A stretch of 64,000 nucleotides of DNA from JAOZHU01 sp964632845 (GCA_964632845.1 CAZWDU010000003.1:124001-188000), one strand, 5' to 3'; positions 1-8,675 are shown, counted from the first letter of the stretch. Made by a program: numbers and translations. Notes: generated by a model not told the origin, from the sequence alone.

Positions 1-199
1 TGACGTCTCGTATGAATATGCCTATGGCTGCTCCTGTTCCGCCTACCCAAGGTCCGAACAAGACGGCGAAAATGCAGGGTATTACGACGGCGGGCCAAAA
101 TGCTACTCCGCCTAAGCTGAGGCCGAAGCTTGTTAAAATTCCTACTACTGCATACAGGGCGGCGCAGATGCCTATCATTGCAACTTCTAATGACCGCAT
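1..199 (-). CDS. ECF-type transporter S component, partial (C-terminus outside window)
   Basis: Reading leftwards from the ATG at 199 gives an open hydrophobic frame that runs off the window edge. It begins MRSLEVAMIGICAALYAVVG and continues through Gly-rich membrane segments (GGVAFWPAVVIP, LFGPWVGGTGAAIG). This resembles the substrate-binding S components of ECF vitamin transporters and the second such gene at 6117. The same frame stays open upstream to about 258 (stop TAG just beyond), so a non-ATG start nearer the promoter is possible. The plus-strand frame at 12-254 is its shadow. It is divergent from the DMT gene at 413. The family call is moderate and the substrate is unknown. Confidence 0.6.
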   Translation of the reverse strand, partial: MRSLEVAMIGICAALYAVVGILTSFGLSLGGVAFWPAVVIPCIFAVLFGPWVGGTGAAIGIFIRDV

Positions 200-274
200 T
201 TCACGTTTGCTCCATTTAACTTTGCTAAGCCTCTTTTCAACGAGGCTTGCGTAAATAAAACTTCCCTATAAACT

Positions 275-292
275 GTTTAAACACGTTTAAAC
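275..292. promoter_or_regulatory. tandem GTTTAAAC palindromes between divergent genes
   Basis: Two perfect copies of the self-complementary octamer GTTTAAAC (275-282 and 285-292) are separated by AC. They lie in the 213-bp space between the leftward S-component gene and the rightward DMT gene. Both copies are TATA-like, so they may be core promoter, operator, or both. TTTATAGG just to their left could be the TATA box for the leftward gene. No regulator gene is adjacent. Confidence 0.4.
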
Positions 293-412
293 TTTGGTCA
301 TGGTAACGGCCATGCTTGTGCTTGGCGAGCACAAAGGTTTTAATGCAATTCGCGTTCACTGGTTTATAATTCTGCGTCTTCACAGAAAACGTCCTTCGGA
401 TGGTGAAAGCTC

Positions 413-1363
413 ATGACAGCCACAGCGTCTGCTCCTGTAACAGGATCAAGGTTTTCCCGAGTGGACGTGTTGCTGATTCTCATGAGTTTCGTTTGGGGTA
501 TAAACTTTTCCTTTGTGAAGGGTGCGCTGATAGATTTCTCGCCTTTAAGCTTTAACGCGCTTCGTTTTGGCACTTCATCAGTGATTTTGCTATGCTTATT
601 GTGGTTTCGTGAACGCAATTTGCGCATCAGTCGGAAGGATGTAGGCTATTTTGTTATGCTGGGGTTGATTGGGAACACGGCGTATCAACTGTTCTTCATT
701 CACGGCATTGCGCTTACCACGGCAACTAACTCTTCGCTGATTATAGCTACAACGCCCATTTTCATAGTCATTTTTGGTTCTGCCTTGCGCGTGGAGAAGG
801 TAACCAGCCGAATCGTGCAGGGTGTGATTTTGTCTTTCGTTGGCATAGTCATGATCATTTTAGGTTCAGGAAAAAACTTGAGCTTCACAGACCAGAGTTG
901 GATGGGCGACTTGTTAACCATAGCGAACCCTATCTGCTGGGGTCTTTACACCGTGCTTTCGAAGCCCTTGTTAAAGGAGTATTCACCGCTTAAACTGACG
1001 ACAATAACCATGGCTATAGGCACCGTGCCCATACTCCTTGTTTCGGCACCAGCGTTAAGCACGGAGAACTGGGATGCAATTTCAACCAATTCTTGGTTGG
1101 GCTTGGCGTTTTCCGCTGTTTTCGCCATAGCCATAGGCTACGTGGTATGGTACACGGGCGTGAACCGCATTGGCACTTCAAGAACCGCGCTTTACGAGAA
1201 CCTCGTAACTGTTTTCGCTGTGGCTTCAGCGTGGATCATGTTATCGGAAAGCATAACTGCCATCCAAATAGTCGGTACCGCTCTCGTTTTCGTCAGCTTG
1301 TACGTGGCGAGAAGGAACAACAAGAAAACGCAGGATAACGGGAAAAAACCTCTAAATACGTGA
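413..1363 (+). CDS. DMT-superfamily (EamA) transporter
   Basis: The 316-residue integral membrane protein has about ten hydrophobic segments arranged as two EamA repeats. Each repeat opens with a typical helix (LLILMSFVWGINFSFVKGAL; LLTIANPICWGLYTVLSKPL). Family members export amino acids, nucleosides or drugs; the substrate cannot be read from sequence. The ATG at 413 follows a GGTGA ribosome-binding site at 398-402. The N-terminus before the first helix is short and the C-terminus ends in a basic tail (RRNNKKTQ), as expected for a complete protein. Confidence 0.85.
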   Translation: MTATASAPVTGSRFSRVDVLLILMSFVWGINFSFVKGALIDFSPLSFNALRFGTSSVILLCLLWFRERNLRISRKDVGYFVMLGLIGNTAYQLFFIHGIALTTATNSSLIIATTPIFIVIFGSALRVEKVTSRIVQGVILSFVGIVMIILGSGKNLSFTDQSWMGDLLTIANPICWGLYTVLSKPLLKEYSPLKLTTITMAIGTVPILLVSAPALSTENWDAISTNSWLGLAFSAVFAIAIGYVVWYTGVNRIGTSRTALYENLVTVFAVASAWIMLSESITAIQIVGTALVFVSLYVARRNNKKTQDNGKKPLNT

Positions 1364-1398
1364 ACGCCAAAGATTAAGCCTGAATAGGCTGGGATGTT

Positions 1399-1674
1399 AT
1401 GAAAATTTTGCTTGACGAAATGTACGCGGGATTAAAGGAGTACTTTGAGACGTTAGGTTACGAAGTGCTTACGGCGCAGAAAGCGGGTTTGCAAGGTGCA
1501 AAAGACAGGGCTGTCGTGGAGTACGCGGGCAAGCATGGTTTGGTTCTGGTTACGCAGGACCAGAAGCCTGCGGAGTTGGCGGAGCTTACAGGCGTCAAGT
1601 GCGTACTAATTTCTAACGGGATGATTGCTAAAATCGCGGATGCGAAAATAAAAGAGAAATACGTTGAAGCTTAA
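1399..1674 (+). CDS. DUF5615-type PIN-like protein
   Basis: A 91-residue protein that opens MKILLDEM. It has a conserved acid in the first strand, an internal KDRAVVEYA helix and a third-strand TQDQ, the layout of the small PIN-like/Mut7-C-like (DUF5615) family. Members are putative metal-dependent RNases, often toxin-like. No antitoxin-like partner lies next to it, so a free-standing role is more likely. Its stop codon overlaps the stop of the convergent dinB by 4 nt (TTAA). Confidence 0.65.
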   Translation: MKILLDEMYAGLKEYFETLGYEVLTAQKAGLQGAKDRAVVEYAGKHGLVLVTQDQKPAELAELTGVKCVLISNGMIAKIADAKIKEKYVEA

Positions 1675-2744
1675 GCGAGGGTTTTCTGTTTTTCGCCCTT
1701 AACGAAACTTGAAACGCGCACGCCTATAAGTCTGATTTTTCGGTCACGGCGCAAATAAAACTGAAGTAAATCTTTTGCGGTTTTCTTTAAATCCTGCATG
1801 CGGCTAGTCATAAACGGCAAGGTTTTGCTGCGTGTGTGGGTTTCAAAGTTATCGTAGCGCACTTTAATGGTGACTGTTTTAAAGAAAAGATGCTGGGCTA
1901 AAGCTTCTCGGCAGACTTCTTCTGAAAGAGCGTTCAACGCTTTAAGTACTGTGTCCGCGTCATCAGTGTCTTCTTCAAAAGTGGTTTCGTGGCTTATGCT
2001 TTTCACTTCTGTTCTCTCTTCTACTTTGCTTCGGTCGATGCCGCGCGCCATCAAATGCATCTGCGTGCCCATCATGCCAAAAGTCTCAGTTAACACTGTA
2101 GGGTCATAGCGTGCCAAGTCGCCGATGGTGTTTATGCCTAGCGTTTTGAGTTTTTCCTCGGTTTTGCGTCCAACCCACAGGAGCCTGCGCACGGGTAGGG
2201 GCGCCAGAAACTGCTCCACTTCGCCGTCTTTAACGATGGTTAAGCCATCGGGCTTCTGGTAGTCGCTAGCTACTTTTGCCGCCAGCTTGTTCGGACCTAC
2301 ACCGATTGAACAGGTGAGCTGCTCTTTCTCGCGTATTTCCTGTTTTATCTGCTTAGCCAAAGCCTCAGCTTCAGCGTAGCTTTTGACTTTGGCGGTTACA
2401 TCTAAGAAAGCCTCGTCTATGCCCCATTGTTCGAATTTGTCCGCGTATTTTCTTGCTATTGCCATTATTTCGTTGGAGACTTTGATGTAGAGCGGGTAGT
2501 TCGGCGGTAGGTAAACGGCTTCTGGGCAGAGTTCCCAAGCGCGGGATATGGGTATGCCTGATTTGACGCCGAGTTTGCGGGCTTCGTAGTTGCTTGTGCT
2601 GACTACGCCTCTGCCTTTGCCCTGCTTCGGGTCAGCGCCAACCACAACAGGCGTACCCTTGTACTCTGGATGCTCGCGCTCTTCGACTGCCGTGTAAAAA
2701 TGATCCATATCCAAATGGAAGATTACGCGTTTCTTTTCACTCAT
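1671..2744 (-). CDS. dinB: DNA polymerase IV (Y-family translesion polymerase)
   Basis: A 357-residue Y-family polymerase, the usual length for archaeal Dpo4/Dbh. The palm carries the N-terminal metal site FHLDMDHFY and the second acidic pair GIDEAFLD. The signature STSNYEARKLGVKSGIP and a helix-hairpin-helix thumb region (LKTLGINTIGDLARY) follow. The C-terminal little-finger domain ends with the conserved IRLIGVRVSSF strand. It lacks a recognisable PIP-box tail. It bypasses damaged template bases. The ATG at 2744 is the first residue before the conserved core. Confidence 0.95.
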   Translation of the reverse strand: MSEKKRVIFHLDMDHFYTAVEEREHPEYKGTPVVVGADPKQGKGRGVVSTSNYEARKLGVKSGIPISRAWELCPEAVYLPPNYPLYIKVSNEIMAIARKYADKFEQWGIDEAFLDVTAKVKSYAEAEALAKQIKQEIREKEQLTCSIGVGPNKLAAKVASDYQKPDGLTIVKDGEVEQFLAPLPVRRLLWVGRKTEEKLKTLGINTIGDLARYDPTVLTETFGMMGTQMHLMARGIDRSKVEERTEVKSISHETTFEEDTDDADTVLKALNALSEEVCREALAQHLFFKTVTIKVRYDNFETHTRSKTLPFMTSRMQDLKKTAKDLLQFYLRRDRKIRLIGVRVSSFVKGEKQKTLA

Positions 2745-2903
2745 GCCTGTTCTCTAGAGTTTTTAGAGAGTTTGTGGTTTAAAAGCTATCGAGACGCGGC
2801 CAGATTCAGTGTTTTTCGAGAATGTGTTGGTTTCTGCTGGGGAAAGTTTTTATTAGCGTTTAAGGCTTACTGTTGAACCGTTAGAACAAGAAGATGAGCC
2901 ACT

Positions 2904-3611
2904 ATGGTACTACAAAAAGGCGATTTCATATTAATCGAGTACACAGCCAAGGTAAAGGAAACAAACGAAGTTTTCGACACCACAAACGAGGAAACAGCCA
3001 AAAAAGAACACCTTCACAAAGAAGGCGAAATCTACGAGCCCAAGCTCATAGTAGTTGGCGAAGGTTGGGTGCTGAAAACTCTCGACGAGAGCTTCACGAC
3101 TATGGAGCCCAACAAAGCGGCAACTGTGGAAATTTCACCTGACAAAGCCTTCGGAGCCAGAGACCCAGAAAAAATTAAACGTGTTCCACTGAAACAGCTG
3201 CTTGCAAAAGATATAAACCCCGCAATCGGAATGCGCATCGAGTATGGCGGAAAAAACGCTACTATACGCTCAATCGGCGCGGGTAGAGTGCTTCTGGATT
3301 TTAATCCGCCGTTAGCGGGAAAAACCCTTGTCTACGATGTCAGCGTGCAGAAAAAGCTTGAAACGAACGAGGAAAAAATTGCTGCTCTCATCCACCGCAG
3401 AGTCCCAATTGCTGAAGCAGAAAAATTCAAGCTTGTCCTTAAAGAAAACGCTTTGACGGTGGACATGCCTGAAGAAGCTTTCTATTTGGAAGGAGTCCAA
3501 GTTGCGAAAAGAGGCATTTTCGTCGACGTGCAAAAGTTCTTTCCCGACATAACAGCAGTTAATTTCGTTGAAACCTACAAGGTTGAACCCAAACCCGAAA
3601 CTAAAGCCTAA
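2904..3611 (+). CDS. FKBP-type peptidyl-prolyl cis-trans isomerase, SlyD-like with insert-in-flap and C-terminal extension
   Basis: A 235-residue protein beginning MVLQKGDFILIEYTAKV. The FKBP core (about 1-155) includes GEGWVLKTLDESF, the EISPDKAFGARDP flap segment and the closing DFNPPLAGKTLVYDV strand. Residues about 160-235 form an extra alpha/beta domain typical of long archaeal FKBPs. Such proteins act as cytoplasmic folding catalysts and chaperones. An ATG at 2894 is in another frame. The 3' end overlaps the stop of convergent egsA by 4 nt (CTAA). Confidence 0.92.
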   Translation: MVLQKGDFILIEYTAKVKETNEVFDTTNEETAKKEHLHKEGEIYEPKLIVVGEGWVLKTLDESFTTMEPNKAATVEISPDKAFGARDPEKIKRVPLKQLLAKDINPAIGMRIEYGGKNATIRSIGAGRVLLDFNPPLAGKTLVYDVSVQKKLETNEEKIAALIHRRVPIAEAEKFKLVLKENALTVDMPEEAFYLEGVQVAKRGIFVDVQKFFPDITAVNFVETYKVEPKPETKA

Positions 3612-4666
3612 CCGATTACTTCTGTTATCCGTGCAACTTTCTCGCAAGCCTCATGATTCAACTTTAGCTTATGCAGAATCGTGTACCTTTCAGGTCTCAC
3701 GGTCGCCGCCATTTCTAAAGCTTTAACCGCATCCTCATCGGTAACACCTAACTCGCAGGCGGTAGTAGGTGCACCTATCTGCTTCAGTGTATCCCTGATT
3801 TGCTGCCAATTCGCGTTGTGCAGATACGCGGTTAACATGGAGCCAACACCGCATTGTTCACCGTGCATAGCATGATGGCAATTAATCATGTCAAGTGCGT
3901 GGCTGAACAAGTGCTCCGAACCGCTGCATGGGCGACTGCTTCCCGCAATGCTCATGGCAACGCCACAGCTTACCAAAGCTTCAAGAAGCACGCGCAAGCC
4001 TTCATCATTATCAGGCTGAATAAGCTCAGCATTCTGTATAACCAGCTTAGTGCTCATCAAAGCCAAGCTAGCAGCGTATTCGCCGTAATACTCATTTTTT
4101 TCAGCGTGCGCCAACTGCCAATCTTTCACCGCGGTGAACTTTGCAATTACGTCGCCGCAACCGCTTATGACTGAGCGCCAAGGCGCTTGCGCTATTACGT
4201 CGGTATCTGCAATAATGGCTAAGGGTGCTTGCGCCATAACCGAGTAAGGCTTGTCTAATCCTTTAACAGACGCCAGCGGGCTTGCGATTCCGTCATGAGA
4301 AAGCGTGGTGGGAACGCTGATGAACGGTACGTCTTGGCATGCAGAACTCAGTTTTGCAGCGTCTATCTTGGTTCCGCCGCCAACTGCAAAAAGCACTTGT
4401 GGCTTTGAAGAGTTGATTCGCTCTTCAATGGCGGATATGTCCTTAGCGCATGCAGTTTCAACAAGAAGTGTATCCACTGCCATGCCTGTTGGCTCAAGTA
4501 AAGCCCGAACTGTTTTCCCTGCAACCTCGTAGCTTTTTGCGCCTGCGATTATCAGCGCTGAATCGCTGAGGTTTAGCCTTTGCATGACCTCGGGAACGCG
4601 CGTTAATGTTCCTTTCCCAACGATGACTTCTCTCGGAAGCTGCATGTAATGGTAGGGTGAAGTCAA
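3608..4666 (-). CDS. egsA: sn-glycerol-1-phosphate dehydrogenase
   Basis: A 352-residue NAD(P)-dependent enzyme that reduces dihydroxyacetone phosphate to sn-glycerol-1-phosphate, setting the archaeal membrane-lipid stereochemistry. The motifs FAVGGGTKIDAAK (dinucleotide binding), SVPTTLSHDGIASP and the zinc-ligand region (GSEHLFSHALDM, HGEQCGVG) identify it. Length matches the family (about 350). It is one of the clearest proofs that the window is archaeal. It appears monocistronic and convergent with the FKBP gene. Confidence 0.96.
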   Translation of the reverse strand: MTSPYHYMQLPREVIVGKGTLTRVPEVMQRLNLSDSALIIAGAKSYEVAGKTVRALLEPTGMAVDTLLVETACAKDISAIEERINSSKPQVLFAVGGGTKIDAAKLSSACQDVPFISVPTTLSHDGIASPLASVKGLDKPYSVMAQAPLAIIADTDVIAQAPWRSVISGCGDVIAKFTAVKDWQLAHAEKNEYYGEYAASLALMSTKLVIQNAELIQPDNDEGLRVLLEALVSCGVAMSIAGSSRPCSGSEHLFSHALDMINCHHAMHGEQCGVGSMLTAYLHNANWQQIRDTLKQIGAPTTACELGVTDEDAVKALEMAATVRPERYTILHKLKLNHEACEKVARITEVIG

Positions 4667-5005
4667 ATCTAATCACTGCTGATTTGTAATGATAAAATAA
4701 TTGCAGAAGGTTTAAACTTTTTGAATTCGGCGCACGCTCTACTGCTCTGAGACAGCTACCCCCTCCCCTTTAAATATGTTGAAACAGAATAATGGTCAAG
4801 TTTTTTGATGGAATATCTTTTTTCTGCATCAGCGGCACTGAAGGTCATGTAAACTGAGTTAATTAAAAATATGGCAAACTATGAAAATCTGTGTCTGCGC
4901 CCAATTACCGAACGCGTAACCATACATCAGATTTGACGCATAATCACCCATAAGCCTTATCAGCGACATGCATCATGGTGCGGTAATTTACGAGGCACTT
5001 GGAAT
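4667..5005. other. 339-bp intergenic stretch without a recognisable gene
   Basis: AT-rich in its left part with several TATA-like stretches (TTTAAATATG near 4770, TTAATTAAAAATATGG near 4860). Only reading frames of about 14-21 codons are present. A C-rich run (ACCCCCTCCCC) directly precedes the TTTAAATATG stretch, loosely like the elements at 9776 and 42751. It must hold the divergent promoters for egsA and the EF-Tu-like gene. I see no tRNA or clear RNA hairpin. Confidence 0.4.
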
Positions 5006-5977
5006 ATGGGAAACCTGACGGTTGCGGTTCTCGGCGCATCAAACTACGCCAGTAGTTTAGGCAAAAAAGGCACATCTACAGACATCACGCTGTACAACCT
5101 GAAGAAAGGCGAAGGCACAGTAACTTTCATAGAACCCACACGCTACCCTGAACGCTTAGCACCCTTGTTCTTCGCGTGCTCTACAGCCAAAAAAGCCATA
5201 GTTGCCATAGACGAATTAAACGCCACTTTAGGCGAATCACTTGTGATGCTGCAGTGCTGCGGCGTAGACAGCGGTTACTTCGTCCTCCGCAACTACATCC
5301 CACGCGAAAAAGTTGAATCACTCGTGAAAGGCACTGTTCTGGAAAAATACGAGTTCGCAGACGATAATCCCGCCACGTTAAACGAGGCGCTTTTAGCTGA
5401 GGCTGCGCAAGCGAAGCCTAAAACAGCTCTGGACGGCGGAACTCCTTCAGGAACAGTTCCCGTGGACCACGCTTTCAACGTAAAAGGCGTTGGAACCGTA
5501 ATCCTAGGCATAGTTGCAAACGGCATAATCCAGAAACACGCCACGCTGAATGTGCTGCCGGGAACAAAGACAACCCAGATTCGCTCCATTCAAAAACATG
5601 ATGACGAGTTTGACTTCGCATACGAAGGCGACAGAGTGGGACTAGCGCTAAAAAACGTCGAAGTAGAAGACGTTGACCGAGGCACAGTGCTGACAAACGA
5701 CCCAACAGTTAAAACCTCCAAAAAACTTGAAACACACGCTTCTCTGACCAAGTACTGGCAAACGCCCATAAAAGCAGGCATGGTACTGCACGCAGGGCAT
5801 CAGACGCAATTCCTCAACTGCAAAGTTGAAGCAGTCAGCGATGAGGGAGACTGGCGCAAACCAACACTGACGCTGGCTTTAGAAAAAGAACTTGTTTACC
5901 GTTCTGGCGATGCGGCTGTTTTGATGTATCTGGAAGGCGGAAAACTCCGCGTTGCAGGAACCGTGGAACTGCCATGA
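5006..5977 (+). CDS. EF-Tu/SelB-like protein with degenerate GTPase domain
   Basis: A 323-residue relative of translation GTPases. Residues about 155-235 match EF-Tu domain 2 (VDHAFNVKGVGTVILG, GDRVGLALKNVEVEDVDRGTV) and the C-terminal third matches domain 3. The N-terminal domain keeps the EF-Tu G-domain size and order but not its GTP-binding motifs. The P-loop position reads GASNYASSLGKKGTSTD instead of GHVDHGKST, and the N/TKxD guanine motif is replaced by IDELN. GTP binding is therefore unlikely. The domain 2 sequence resembles archaeal SelB/EF-1A paralogues. It may be a tRNA- or ribosome-interacting regulator, but the function is unknown. Confidence 0.75.
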   Translation: MGNLTVAVLGASNYASSLGKKGTSTDITLYNLKKGEGTVTFIEPTRYPERLAPLFFACSTAKKAIVAIDELNATLGESLVMLQCCGVDSGYFVLRNYIPREKVESLVKGTVLEKYEFADDNPATLNEALLAEAAQAKPKTALDGGTPSGTVPVDHAFNVKGVGTVILGIVANGIIQKHATLNVLPGTKTTQIRSIQKHDDEFDFAYEGDRVGLALKNVEVEDVDRGTVLTNDPTVKTSKKLETHASLTKYWQTPIKAGMVLHAGHQTQFLNCKVEAVSDEGDWRKPTLTLALEKELVYRSGDAAVLMYLEGGKLRVAGTVELP

Positions 5978-6082
5978 GCGCTTAGCCGAAACTTGACGGA
6001 TTGAAGCCGCAAGGGACATGAAGTGAAAAATTGCTTGCGGAATACAGTTGGCTTTTGTGTAGCATATTGCTGTGTCACAATT

Positions 6083-6090
6083 CTTATATA
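6083..6090 (+). promoter_or_regulatory. TATA box implying a leaderless transcript for the ECF-type gene
   Basis: CTTATATA ends 26 nt before the ATG at 6117, the usual archaeal TATA-to-start-site distance. Transcription should start at or next to that ATG. This argues against the in-frame GTG at 6072, which lies upstream of the TATA box. Confidence 0.55.
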
Positions 6091-6116
6091 CGCATAGACG
6101 CTACACTATCGGTTTC

Positions 6117-6872
6117 ATGCTGGAAACTGCCAACAAAAAACACGGCAAAGGACTAACTTGGAGACAACCGCTTGTCTGCGTAATCTCAACAGCCATCTGC
6201 ACAGTACTTGCGATTTGGGCGGTTGTTGAAGCGCCAGTTTCCACTCCAGTTCCAGGCGTTTCTGGACTTTACATTGCAGCCGCGGTTTACGTGCCTGTGG
6301 CGCTGTGGTTCGGAGCATGGGGCTGTGTGGCGGGTTACCTCAGTTGCCTGTTTATGGGTTTTTACCTTGGAATGCCATTAGAGTTTTTGCTGGTTTGGTC
6401 TCTGGCAGATTTCTTCGAGGGTTTCGTTCCGTTAATCATTTACAGAAAACTCAAAATCAAACCTACTGTCCAGCTTAAGCACTCCAAAGTAACTTATGGG
6501 CTTACCGCCGTTCTTCTGGTAAACGTGGTTGTGTCTGCTTTCGCTTTGGTTAACAGTCTAAGCGAAGTTTTCATCGCCACTTTTATTGTAGGCCTTGTAG
6601 TTTTGATTGGTCAAGCAGTTATTGAAGACCGGAAAACATGGTTAACTTGGTTGATTGTGGGTGTTTTGCTGGCTAGTTTCGTTTCAGGGGTCTTTGGAGT
6701 GGGCGCAATGCTGGCGTTCGGCAACATCTCCGCAGAAGCGTTTCAAACTGTTTTCTTTGGGTGGGTCTTCGGCGACATAATAGTGCTGTCAACCATCGGC
6801 ACAGCGTTAACGGTTGTGCTTACGCCTTACATTCAGAAAACGCGTGTTTACGTGCGGGGTTTCTTCTCTTAA
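6117..6872 (+). CDS. ECF-type transporter S component
   Basis: A 251-residue membrane protein starting MLETANKKHGKG, with six or more hydrophobic segments. The segment ALWFGAWGCVAGYLSCLFMG and the following LADFFEGFVPLIIYR are typical of ECF S components and related QueT/ThiT-like vitamin or cofactor binders. No energising ATPase or T component is adjacent, so it would share a module encoded elsewhere. The start is set by the TATA box at 6083. It is a paralogue of the truncated gene at the left edge. The stop overlaps the convergent S51 peptidase by 4 nt. Confidence 0.7.
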   Translation: MLETANKKHGKGLTWRQPLVCVISTAICTVLAIWAVVEAPVSTPVPGVSGLYIAAAVYVPVALWFGAWGCVAGYLSCLFMGFYLGMPLEFLLVWSLADFFEGFVPLIIYRKLKIKPTVQLKHSKVTYGLTAVLLVNVVVSAFALVNSLSEVFIATFIVGLVVLIGQAVIEDRKTWLTWLIVGVLLASFVSGVFGVGAMLAFGNISAEAFQTVFFGWVFGDIIVLSTIGTALTVVLTPYIQKTRVYVRGFFS

Positions 6873-7525
6873 GGGCTTTTTTGCTGTGTGGCGCTAGTTT
6901 TTTCTCCGTTTTGGAACATGTACACGTTGCCCATGAACGATAATGCGTTATTGTCGTAAACAAGTGCTGAGCGTTCAGGTATTGCGTATATTTTTTCTTC
7001 TTTGGATAGTTTTTTCAGTTCAGTGTCTTCTGAAGGTTTGTAGTGAGTTTTGATTGCGAATTCCACCAGTCTAAGCCCATTGATTATCTTGGTTGTTTGC
7101 TTGTTTTTGTCGGTGAGTATGCCTTGTTTGGAAAGGGCTAATGCGCCTGCGCTTCTGCCCACAATTACATGGTTATAATCGTGTAGCAAAAGGTCGATGT
7201 GCTTGTTTTTTAGGCGTTCAAGTAAAACGGTTGTAAGTCCACCTGTTAAGTATATTAAGTCAGCGTTCGCGGCTTTCGTGGCGATTTCTTCAGGCGACTC
7301 ATGGTACTCCGCGAAGTCAACAGCATCTGCACCGAGGCTTCTGAAGTAATCAAACAGCCGTTTTCTGCGTGTGTATGTTTTGTCGAATGATGCTCTTGCC
7401 CAAGGGAAAACGAGGACTGTTGGTGTTCCGCCTGCGGCTTCGAATGCGTTCGCGTTGATGTTTTGTGCGTTTCTTTTGAAGGTGTTTTCGCCGCCTAGAA
7501 GGTACAGTTTCGCCATGTATCCCAT
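6869..7525 (-). CDS. peptidase family S51 protein (PepE/cyanophycinase-like)
   Basis: About 218 residues beginning MGYMAKLYLLGGEN. The nucleophile elbow GRSAGA carries the predicted catalytic serine, and LIYLTGGLTTVLLERL is the oxyanion-side loop of the family. Members are serine dipeptidases (PepE) or cyanophycinases, in an atypical class I amidotransferase-like fold. The frame is open further upstream to 7570, but that extension (MLAKHAHALKPRKH) is not family-like, so I place the start at 7525; the ATG at 7516 is equally possible. Confidence 0.82.
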   Translation of the reverse strand: MGYMAKLYLLGGENTFKRNAQNINANAFEAAGGTPTVLVFPWARASFDKTYTRRKRLFDYFRSLGADAVDFAEYHESPEEIATKAANADLIYLTGGLTTVLLERLKNKHIDLLLHDYNHVIVGRSAGALALSKQGILTDKNKQTTKIINGLRLVEFAIKTHYKPSEDTELKKLSKEEKIYAIPERSALVYDNNALSFMGNVYMFQNGEKTSATQQKSP

Positions 7526-7617
7526 AGTGTGTTTTCGCGGCTTTAAGGCATGTGCATGTTTAGCCAGCAAAATAATGCTTATTAGCCATTGCTCAGTGCT
7601 GTAGTGGGTGATGCAGC

Positions 7618-7842
7618 ATGTCTTTGGAAGGGTTTGCGGAGTATAAACGTAGAGAATTCTGCAACGACGTGAAATGCCCAGTGCAGATGGAGTTGAACGC
7701 TTTGAAGGATAAGCCTGATGAGTATGAGCGTGTTCGGCAAACGTGCAGTACCGCGTGCAAGTATACTACGTGGCAGTTTCACCATTGGCTTATGGAAAAA
7801 GGTTATTTAATCCTAAGGCGAAAGGGTTCCGAGGAGACGTAG
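7618..7842 (+). CDS. small four-cysteine conserved protein
   Basis: A 74-residue protein with a CNDVKCP motif near residue 15 and a second pair CSTACKYTTWQFHHWL near residue 43. The four cysteines suggest a zinc site or a small Fe-S site. It ends 4 nt before the aldolase start, so the two are almost certainly cotranscribed. I do not recognise a named family. It is not an enzyme by size. Confidence 0.6.
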   Translation: MSLEGFAEYKRREFCNDVKCPVQMELNALKDKPDEYERVRQTCSTACKYTTWQFHHWLMEKGYLILRRKGSEET

Positions 7843-7846
7843 AAAT

Positions 7847-8644
7847 ATGGAATGGGGAATGAAAAACCGTTTAGCCCGATTAATACAGCCTGACGGCAAA
7901 GCACTTTTCCTGCCCGTAGACCACGGGTACTTCCAAGGACCAACACGCATGCTTGAAAAACCAGGCGAAACCATCAAGCCAATAGTCCAGTACGCAGACG
8001 CCGTGATGCTAACGCGCGGCGTACTCAGGAACTGCGTTGACCCAGCAATCTCGAAGCCGATAATACTTAGAGTGTCAGGCGCAGTAACCGTTGTGGGCGA
8101 AGATTTGGCTAACGAAAGCGTGGTCACTTCGATTCGTGAAATTCTCAGGTTGAACGCTTCAGCTGTGTCCATGTCCGTGTTCGTGGGCACAAAATACGAG
8201 AACAAGAGCCTAAGCAACTTGGCCAAGCTCGTGGACGCATGTGAGGATTATGGTGTGCCTGTTATGGCTGTCACGGCGGTTGGTAAAGAACTGGAAAAGC
8301 GCGAAGCGCGGTATCTTGCGTTGTGCTGTCGTGTAGCCGCTGAAATAGGTGCCAGAGTGGTGAAAACGTATTATTGCGCGGAGAAGTTTGAGAAAGTTGT
8401 GGACGGCTGTCCAGTTCCAGTGGTAATTGCTGGCGGACCTAAGGCGGATACGCAGCGTGAAGTGTTTGACTTCGTTTATGATGGTATGCAGAAGGGTGCT
8501 ATTGGCGTGAACTTGGGTAGGAACATTTGGCAGACTGAGCATCCAGTAGCTGTGATTCGGTCTATACGTGAGATAATTCATGATGGTTACACGCCTAAAG
8601 AAGCTGAAGACTTGTTTGAGCAAATTAAAGCTGGAAAAGCATAG
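7847..8644 (+). CDS. class I aldolase/thiolase of the LsrF-FbaB-DhnA family
   Basis: A 265-residue TIM-barrel protein closely resembling LsrF (3-hydroxy-5-phosphonooxypentane-2,4-dione thiolase). It shows PVDHGYFQGPT, DAVMLTRGVLR, the Schiff-base lysine strand ARVVKTYY and the phosphate-binding GAIGVNLGRNIWQTEHP. It starts at the WGMKNRL segment and lacks the about 35-residue N-terminal arm of bacterial LsrF. No other lsr genes are present, so AI-2 metabolism cannot be assumed. Archaeal relatives also serve as fructose-bisphosphate aldolase or in aromatic amino acid synthesis. It sits in an apparent three-gene unit with the four-Cys protein and the dehydrogenase. Confidence 0.82.
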   Translation: MEWGMKNRLARLIQPDGKALFLPVDHGYFQGPTRMLEKPGETIKPIVQYADAVMLTRGVLRNCVDPAISKPIILRVSGAVTVVGEDLANESVVTSIREILRLNASAVSMSVFVGTKYENKSLSNLAKLVDACEDYGVPVMAVTAVGKELEKREARYLALCCRVAAEIGARVVKTYYCAEKFEKVVDGCPVPVVIAGGPKADTQREVFDFVYDGMQKGAIGVNLGRNIWQTEHPVAVIRSIREIIHDGYTPKEAEDLFEQIKAGKA

Positions 8645-8675
8645 GCGCGTTTACGCCTAATTTTCTGGTGAACGT

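Noticed and set aside
12..254. 80-codon plus-strand frame at the left edge
   Set aside because: It is antisense to the open hydrophobic frame of the S-component gene and has no protein-like features.
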